From Listeria rocourtiae FSL F6-920 (GTDB lineage Bacteria; Bacillota; Bacilli; Lactobacillales; Listeriaceae): a DNA stretch of 32,065 bases. Position 1 is the stretch's first letter. Every line of letters begins with the position of its first letter. Of the stretch, positions 26,551-32,065 are shown in pieces. Both the position numbers and the translations under genes were made by a program. The stretch lies in assembly GCF_000525975.1 (NCBI RefSeq), contig NZ_AODK01000009.1, forward strand, positions 1 through 32,065. Direction: 5' to 3'. The notes beneath the pieces are model-generated. The model was not told where the DNA came from, searched no databases, and was given only the letters and a program-made list of their open reading frames with translations.

Positions 26551-27069
26551 ATGGTGAGATATTTGGAGAGAAAGAGAAATTATCATGTGAAGTTTTTGAC
26601 GGAGAAAGATGTTGCTTTAGCTGAGGAAGTTTGTGTGAAATGTGAAGATTATTTTTTGATGGAACAAGGTATGGCAGCGAATACGGAGAACGCGCGTACC
26701 ATTATTACGGAAATACCAAAGGATAAAACTAAGCTTGATAAGTTCGTAATGGCGGTTCTTGATGAGGCGGATAAACCAATTGGCTTGATTGACGTAGTGG
26801 CTGATTTTCCGCGAAAAGGGCAATGGATTATCGGTTTATTAATGCTGATACCCGAGGAGCGAGGTAGCGGATTTGGAAAAGTACTGTATCAAGTAATTAA
26901 AGATTGGGCCTCAGATGGTAGCGCCGATTCATTACGGATTGGTGTTCTTGGGGAGAATGAAGAAGCACTTGGATTTTGGTCACACCTTGGTTTTGAAAAG
27001 CAGGAAGAAAAGCGACAAATTTATGGCAATAAAGAACATACTGTCCATGTGATGGTTCAAAATATATAG
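26551..27069 (+). CDS. GNAT family N-acetyltransferase downstream of an antitoxin
   Basis: A 172-residue GNAT with the acetyl-CoA loop IPEERGSGFGKVLYQ and the closing FWSHLGFEKQEE. The N-terminus CEDYFLMEQGMA and IGLIDVVADFPRKGQWIIGLLML match a common stand-alone Firmicutes acetyltransferase family. It starts 8 bases after the antitoxin stop, so the two are probably co-transcribed. A weak AGG precedes ATG 26551; an in-frame GTG at 26587 is an alternative start. It resembles neither TacT nor AtaT toxins clearly, so I do not call it a toxin. Confidence 0.75.
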   Translation: MVRYLERKRNYHVKFLTEKDVALAEEVCVKCEDYFLMEQGMAANTENARTIITEIPKDKTKLDKFVMAVLDEADKPIGLIDVVADFPRKGQWIIGLLMLIPEERGSGFGKVLYQVIKDWASDGSADSLRIGVLGENEEALGFWSHLGFEKQEEKRQIYGNKEHTVHVMVQNI

Positions 27070-27089
27070 GTTAGGAAACATACTAAGAT

Positions 27090-27133
27090 GAGTAGGTAAG
27101 ACCATGGCCATGGTCTTGCCTACTCTTTTTTTT
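27090..27133 (+). terminator. Strong terminator after the GNAT gene
   Basis: GAGTAGGTAAGACCATGG (27090-27107) pairs with CCATGGTCTTGCCTACTC (27108-27125) with one G-T wobble, followed by eight T. Confidence 0.85.
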
Positions 27134-27321
27134 GTTATAGTAGTTGGAAGTATAGATTGACCGGCCTCTTGGGCTTCGAGCCCGTATAATAAACAGATCT
27201 ACTGTACTACTTTATCAAGAATCAGGTTGAAGTATGTTGGGTCCTTGGAGATCGTGTATAAGAAATTGGAATCGATAAAGTCTAGTAAGGCACTTCGATA
27301 CAGAGAAAGGAGCAAAGACAT

Positions 27322-27727
27322 ATGCAGACAATCATAGCGTTTGATGTTAATATGGGGAAAAGTTACATGGTTATTTATCAACATGGACAATGCATCGAGG
27401 AAAAAGAAATACAGCATAATAGGGAAGATTTTCAAGCGTTACAGGTTACCATTCAGTCCTTTTTGTGCGGGATGGTCAGTGTCCAGAAATCGTGTTTGAA
27501 GCCACAGGCGTCTATTCCAAAGTTTTGGAATCTTTTATGCAAGCTAATGAGTATCCTTATTACCTACTAAATCCTCTCGAAGCGAAGCAGCAATGTGATC
27601 GATTGCGTATCCATAAAACAGACCGTAGTGATGCACACCGCTTGGCGACAACGCTGTAACATATTCACTATACCAGTCTACCTCCTTTTTTTAATAAAAA
27701 AGAGATGGGCTTTCTTCGGTATGCCTA
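27322..27727 (+). pseudogene. IS110-family transposase, N-terminal remnant
   Basis: The N-terminal RuvC-like part of an IS110 (DEDD) transposase: AFDVNMG with the first Asp, then, in a second frame, IVFEATGVYSKVLESF (Glu) and KTDRSDAHRLATTL (paired Asp). The two frames join at a T5 run near 27461 if one T is added. A TAA at 27657-27659 interrupts it; the same frame continues to a stop at 27727. The C-terminal Tnp20 part with the serine is missing, so it is dead. ATG 27322 has AAAGGAG upstream. The 188 bases before it would correspond to the element's left noncoding end. Confidence 0.75.
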
Positions 27728-27775
27728 AATGGGCCACCAATTGTGTATGCTTATTGCTTGACTAAACGTAAGAAC

Positions 27776-27823
27776 GAGGTTGGGACATAAAGGGATTTGA
27801 AGATTCTCTTATGTCCCAGCCTC
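27776..27823. repeat. GGGAC-type intergenic hairpin
   Basis: GAGGTTGGGACATAA (27776-27790) pairs with TTATGTCCCAGCCTC (27809-27823), one G-T wobble, around an 18-nt loop. Hairpins with a TTGGGAC...GTCCCAA core recur between genes of Listeria and related genera, and the 15013-15049 stem is of the same style. Confidence 0.6.
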
Positions 27824-27882
27824 TACTCATCTAGATATAAACGTTTTATGCCAGTTCATGTTATGTTTAGAACTAAGAAATC

Positions 27883-28207
27883 GAATAAGGATGGTAACAA
27901 AAGGGGAATGCGCGTTTAGCAGAACAATTAGAAGAAGCAGGAATTCAATTTCTGCACCACAAAACTAGCATCAACAGGTGGCTTTCTAAAGCGGGAAATA
28001 CAATCTTTATTATAGGTGTAGAGGAGAAACCAGTCGATACCACGCTTGGAAATCATTAAAAATAACTGCAAAGCTCGCGAGCAAGTTATGAGCTTGGAAG
28101 CCTCACTTGGTGAGACGATAGATACCTATGAACCATACCCGATTGAAGTTCAGGTTGGCGGTGTGACTGGCTTTGTGATGCCAGTTGATCAGTTTCAGCA
28201 ATTCTAA
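27883..28207 (+). pseudogene. Degenerate PstA/DarA-like c-di-AMP receptor (DUF970)
   Basis: A broken copy of the PII-like cyclic-di-AMP receptor family. One frame gives LEEAGIQFLHHKT and WLSKAGNTIFIIGVEEKPVD; a single extra G near 28050 moves the rest to the next frame, giving LEIIKNNCKAREQVMS and YPIEVQVGGVTGFVMPVDQF to a stop at 28207. KAGNT-F-IG, CKARE, YPIEV-VGG and PVDQF are family hallmarks. The first strand (normally MKLIIAIVQD) is absent or scrambled upstream, with stops. No promoter or ribosome site is visible. The true pstA normally sits in the tmk-holB region, so this is an extra, dead copy. Confidence 0.75.
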
Positions 28208-28644
28208 ATTAAAGATGGAAGAGGTGAGGAAAAAAATTAGTATGGTAATATCCAATAAAACGTAGGAAAACTAGTAAAGAGTATTACGCTCTTGCTAGTT
28301 TTTTCTGTGTATCTATATGCCAAAATAATACCCCGGTAGTCCCCTCAGCGATATATTTCTTTTTTAAGACTATCTAAATATATATAATTTCTGTTATAAA
28401 TACGATGGATGCATTCAAATTGATTATATTTTTGTATATAAAGACATATTTTTTTTTAGATATTATAAAAAGTATGTTACAAGGTTTAGCCTCAACTAAG
28501 ACTAGAGGAAGTCATCTCCATATTTCCAAGATAGTGCCATGCGAGTATTTTTTGTAATCAATTTATCATAATTTTGTCAGCTAGCCAATTTTTGTATTTA
28601 GACATTAGATACTTTTTTTTCATAAAGTAAATTTTTTTGTCTTT
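28208..28644. other. AT-rich gap without a gene
   Basis: A terminator-like hairpin AAAACTAG/CTAGTTTT (28267-28302) with a T-run lies at the left. The rest is AT-rich, with an inverted repeat TTTCATAAAG/CTTTATGAAA at 28618-28650. I see no PrfA box and no open frame worth calling. It may be the leader of the ancestral surface-protein gene. Confidence 0.5.
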
Positions 28645-29153
28645 ATGAAACGGTATGCTGTCGGAGACGCCTTCGCCCCACTGGAAGAAGTAAGCGAAGC
28701 GACCTAAAAAAATGAGGATGTCACGATGTCAAAGTGGTAGAAAACAAAGTAGACAACATGAAACCAGGAGTATACGAAGTGACGTATCAAGTCACAAACA
28801 GCGTGGGTGAAAGTACGACAATCACAGTTCGAATTACGGTTCTTGATAAAGTAGAACCAGCCTTACCGGTACCGCCAATAACTGAAATACCGTCTACAGT
28901 AGATCCGTTGCCGCCACTTAAGGTAGATCCAATACCATCAGTTGACGTTCCTTCCATAGTAGATATAAAACAACCAAATCAAAAGAATATTAGGGGAAAG
29001 ACAATAGGGCTAGTAGAAGAGAAGATAAGTGATGCTGATAAAAATGAGCGTTTACCAAAAACAGGATATAAAAGCGATATTTATTTTCTGTTATTTGGAA
29101 TTTTATTGGTTGTAAGTGCTCTATTTTTCCTGTGGCAAAGAAGGAGTTATTAG
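28645..29153 (+). pseudogene. Decayed LPXTG surface-protein tail with Ig-like domain
   Basis: From an in-frame ATG at 28645 the sequence reads RYAVGDAFAPLEEVSEAT, a bacterial Ig-like (Big_3/DUF5011-type) strand pattern, then a stop at 28705. After a one-base loss near 28724 the frame continues as DVKVVENKVDNMKPGVYEVTYQVTNSVG to 29153. A Pro-rich wall-spanning region and a complete sortase-A signal follow: LPKTG, a hydrophobic helix and RRSY. The N-terminal signal peptide and any adhesive domains are missing, so this is the remnant of a wall-anchored protein. Confidence 0.75.
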
Positions 29154-29499
29154 GATACGACTATTTCGAGAGTAGGTGCTATGCAAGTGAATATAGATAA
29201 GGAGGTGTTGCTATACAAAAAGAGCTAGATAAGGCCAATGCTAAATATGGCAACAGAAACGCTGGAGAAGGAAAAAAAGAACAGCGACTAAACAAGGTGT
29301 GGATGTTCTGTTCACAGATAGTAAGTATTCTACTTTTGGCGCAACAATTATTGTTGGTCAATGTTAACATAGCATACACGTAGTAACCTAGAAATCTATT
29401 ACATGTTGAAATAGGAGCTAGGTATGGAAAGTAGAAATGTTTGCTTCGCTATGCATGGTGTAAGCACAATCAGTTTATAGAGAAGAGGAATAATAAAAG
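29154..29499. other. Gap before the repeat protein; faint small frame
   Basis: No convincing gene. GGAGGT at 29201-29206 is followed 6 bases on by ATA 29213, which opens a 56-codon frame (IQKELDKANAKYGNRNAG...) with a hydrophobic helix and a stop at 29383; it has no ATG, GTG or TTG start. A 15-codon ATG frame starts at 29181. The stretch probably includes the promoter of the next gene, but no clear -35/-10 was found. Confidence 0.35.
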
Positions 29500-32065
29500 A
29501 TGTCAAAGAAAAAAATTGTTAAAAAAAAAATCGTAATAAGTTCGGCGGCTGTGTCTTTAGTCGTGCCGACGTTAGGAATACCGACAACAACGCAAGCGAG
29601 TCAAGTGGAAAGAACGATGGATACATTTTCAACGAGAGCGGTAGACACCACTGGTTTTCATTTTAATTTTAATAATCAAGGGATGATTGAGGGTATAAAG
29701 CTAGATACATCGACACTTAATGACTGGTTGAAGAGATCAAAATATAATATTAGACTTGCGGTGAATGGTTCATATCACTCGTCGATGGAGAATGGAACAA
29801 TCTACTATGCTTATTTTAATGGTTATGAATGGAGCTTCCCAGGTAAACTCATTCCAAGAACAAGTAAAATCGTCTTGGAATATAGAGGTTATTCTGAAGG
29901 GCCATTACTTAAAACGGTTAGTTTAGCCCATTTGACAACTCAGAATGATGCTTATTGGGGAGCGATGGCGCAAGAGGAAATGGGAAAACTTAAAGCCTCC
30001 CAGACTGCAACAGTAAATGAAGGGTATCTGAATACAGCGAGGAAGCATATCGCGAATATATTAACAGCTTCTAAACAGGCAGAACTCCTAGCGATGGTGG
30101 CAACGTATCAGGAAAAATTAGATTATGACCGCCTTGTTCTTTCTGAATCAAAGGCTCTCTACGCAGATTCATCCCAACGTTTTTTAAGAGATAACCTGAC
30201 ACAGACGGAGCTGACTCAACTTTTATCAAAAACAGATAAGGTGTATGGTGATGGGGATCGTACTAACGCAAGAATGTACATCTCTACAGCTGAGAAACTA
30301 CTTAGCGCTAAGACAGACATAAACTTGTTATTTACTGGAACAAGTAAGAAAGCCCTCGGATCATGGGTAACTCAAGGCCATATAAATGAGTACAGAGCAC
30401 GAGTGAAGTTAACAGAATATCCGGATGTTGGCAAAGGGGAAGCAGAGATGTTAAACGGCTATCTGGATCAGGCACAGGGTTTGCTCTATGCAGAAGCAGA
30501 ACAAGCAGTGAAAGAACTATTTGTAAATAATAATCCAGCGAATGTGATTAAAGATACGGTGACACTGTCAACAATAGATATAGCTCATAAGAAAGTGAGA
30601 GCATTGGAGAATACGGCGAAAAAAGCAGAGTTACAAGCGTATATCGATAAAGCCAAAGCGGAATGGCTTGCGAAAACAGAGGCAGAACAAGCAGTGAAAG
30701 AGCTATTTGTAAGTAATAATCCAGCGAATGCGATCAAAGAAACGGTGACACAAGCAACGATAGATGCAGCGCAAGAGAAAGTGAATGCCGTGAGTGATAC
30801 AGCGAAAAAAGCAGAGCTCCAAGCGTATATCGATAAAGCCCAAGCAGAATTCGATGTTAAAACAGAAGCAGATGCGAAAACAGAAGCAGAACAAGCAGTG
30901 AAAGAGCTATTTGTCAGCAATAATCCAGCGAATGGGATTAAAACTACGGTGACACAGGCAACGATAGATGCAGCGCAGGCGAAAGTGAATGCCGTGAAGG
31001 ATACGGCGAAAAAAAGCAGAGCTGCAAGCGTATGTCAATCAAGCGCAGGCCGAATTGTCTGCGAAAATAGCGGCAGAACAAGCAGTGAAAGAGCTATTTG
31101 TGGGTAATAATCCAGCGAATGGGATTAAAACTACGTTGACGCAAGCAACAATAGATGCAGCACAAGCGAAAGTGAATGCGGTGAAGGATACGGCGAAGAA
31201 AGCAGAGCTCCAAGCGCATATCGATAAAGCGCAGGCCGAATTGTCTGCGAAAACAGAGGCAGAACAAGCAGTGAAAGAGCTATTTGTCAGCAATAATCCG
31301 GCAAATACGATTAAAACTACAGTGACGCAAGCAACGATAGATGCGGCGCAAGCAAAAGTGAATACGGTGAAGGATACAGCGAAAAAAGCAGAGCTCCAAG
31401 CGCATATCAATAAAGCCCAAGCAGAATTCGATGCTAAAATAGAAGAAGCAAATGCAAAAACAGAGGCAGAACAAGCAGTGAAAGAACTATTTGTGAGTAA
31501 TAATCCAGCAAATGCGATTAAAACTACAGTGACACAAGCAACAATAGATGCAGCGCAAGCGAAAGTGAATGCGGTGAAGGATACGGCGAAGAAAGCAGAG
31601 CTCCAAGCGCATATCAATAAAGCCCAGGCAGAACTCGATGCAAAAACGGAAGCGGCAGAAATAGATAAGGCACACCAGTTTCTTGCTAATTATTTAGTGA
31701 ATCAGTTGTATCAAAACGATGAACCATTAACCGATGCAATCAAAGCGACAACCAACCGAGCCGCTATTGACGCAGCACAAGCGCAAATTGATAAGCTGTT
31801 ACCGAGTGCTGTGAAGACAGACTTACAAAACAAGCTAGATCGCGCGCGAGAATTGTTGAATATACGAACGGCAGTAGAAGCAGGCATACAACGGGCCGTG
31901 AAAGCATTATTTGAGGATAGTAATCCAGCGAATGCGCTGAAAGAAACCGTGACGCAAGCGGATATTGATGCGGCGCAGGCGAAAGTTTACACGGTGATAG
32001 ACCCAGCGACAAAAGCGGAACTGCAAGCATACGTAGATAAAGCGCAGGCAGAATTCGATGCGAAA
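29500..32065 (+). CDS. Secreted repeat protein with Cry1Ac-D5-like modules (partial, frameshifted as read)
   Basis: N-terminal signal peptide (Lys-rich start, AAVSLVVPTLGI core, cleavage after TQA at residue 33). A non-repetitive part of about 300 residues follows, then helical modules of about 62 residues with the pattern AEQAVKELFVxNNPAN-IK-TVT-ATIDAAQ-KV, then AKKAELQAYIDKAQAE. Module starts are at 30496, 30682, 30886, 31073, 31259 and 31466, with a divergent one near 31655 and another near 31876. Such modules resemble Pfam Cry1Ac_D5 domains of Listeria surface proteins. The frame breaks at an A7 run (31009-31015) where other copies have A6; with six A it stays open to the window edge. The C-terminal anchor lies beyond the window. 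Confidence 0.8.
30496..32065 (+). repeat. Tandem coding repeats, period 186 bp (with 204/207 bp variants)
   Basis: Successive GCAGAACAAGCAGTGAAAGA starts are 186, 204, 187, 186 and 207 bases apart. The 204 and 207 spacings carry in-frame inserts of 18 and 21 bases in the linker (TEADAKTEA, EEANAKTEA). The 187 carries the one-base frameshift. High DNA identity between units suggests recent duplication or gene conversion. Confidence 0.85.

Noticed and set aside
26551-27069. Calling the GNAT a TacT/AtaT toxin
   Set aside because: It looks like a common stand-alone acetyltransferase family, and those toxins pair with ribbon-helix-helix, not Phd, antitoxins. It is kept only as a question.
27171-27183. 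tRNA-like GGGCTTCGAGCCC
   Set aside because: A 5-bp hairpin alone, with no acceptor stem, anticodon arm or T-loop around it; no tRNA or rRNA was found in the window.
27157-27190. TTGACC and TATAAT as a promoter before the IS110 remnant
   Set aside because: The spacer is 22 bp, too long for sigma-A.
28300-28640. PrfA box before the decayed surface protein
   Set aside because: No TTAACA-N2-TGTTAA or close variant is present.
30585-31675. Long minus-strand open frames rich in Ala, Ser and Phe across the repeat region
   Set aside because: They are the complement of the Ala/Lys/Glu-rich repeat codons, have no ribosome site, and repeat with the same period as the plus-strand protein.
30496-32065. 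CRISPR-like regular repeat spacing
   Set aside because: Units are 186-207 bases and fully coding, without unique short spacers; this is a protein repeat.

Overview
The window is a stretch of a low-GC Gram-positive (Firmicutes) chromosome, most like the genus Listeria. Pointers are the tenA-thiM-thiD-thiE operon behind a TPP riboswitch, an orphan oligopeptide-type operon of lipoprotein plus two permeases with no ATPase (as in the Listeria ctp locus), LPXTG and Cry1Ac-D5-type repeat surface proteins, strong AGGAGG ribosome sites, an exact CcpA cre site and a Bacillus-type LexA box. The species cannot be fixed from sequence reading alone.

Layout. 1-5200 (+): CycA-like amino acid permease with a cre site and a 5' UTR hairpin, a PiT phosphate transporter, then an ABC ATPase, ABC permease and small cationic secreted protein in tandem. 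5260-6520 (-): GNAT acetyltransferase and NagB/AgaI-type amino-sugar phosphate enzyme. 6780-9440 (+): YkoS-like membrane glycosyltransferase with its GT2 lipid-carrier glycosyltransferase. 9484-9736: a 253 bp element with terminal inverted repeats. 9780-11270 (-): EamA exporter and UspA. 11460-14600 (+): TPP riboswitch, terminator and thiamine operon. 14600-15055: structured repeats related to the 9.5 kb element. 15056-19153 (-): a MacB/FtsX-type ABC exporter. 19290-20345 (+): LexA box, promoter, Cys-motif protein, ArpU-type regulator and UviB/BhlA holin-like protein. 20397-23956 (-): peptide-type ABC importer. 24143-27070: nucleotidyltransferase, DUF1269-like membrane protein, VOC protein, Phd/YefM antitoxin with a perfect 26 bp operator palindrome, and a GNAT.

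27130-29150 is a graveyard: an IS110 remnant, a degenerate PstA/DarA (c-di-AMP receptor) copy and the decayed tail of an LPXTG protein. From 29500 to the window end runs a secreted protein built of about 62-residue Cry1Ac-D5-like repeats.

Five otherwise intact genes are interrupted at A or T homopolymers of 7-8 bases (7423, 16778 with 16813, 19811, 25184, 31009). In each, changing the run by one base restores a family-like reading frame. That pattern suggests homopolymer errors in the source assembly rather than five independent inactivations, so I annotate these as single genes.

The most unusual items are: the dispersed repeat with covarying stems and a constant 11-nt loop (9.5 and 14.6-15.05 kb); the LexA-controlled regulator-holin cassette with no neighbouring lysin or capsid gene; the small cationic secreted protein after an ABC pair; and the antitoxin whose only operon partner is an acetyltransferase.
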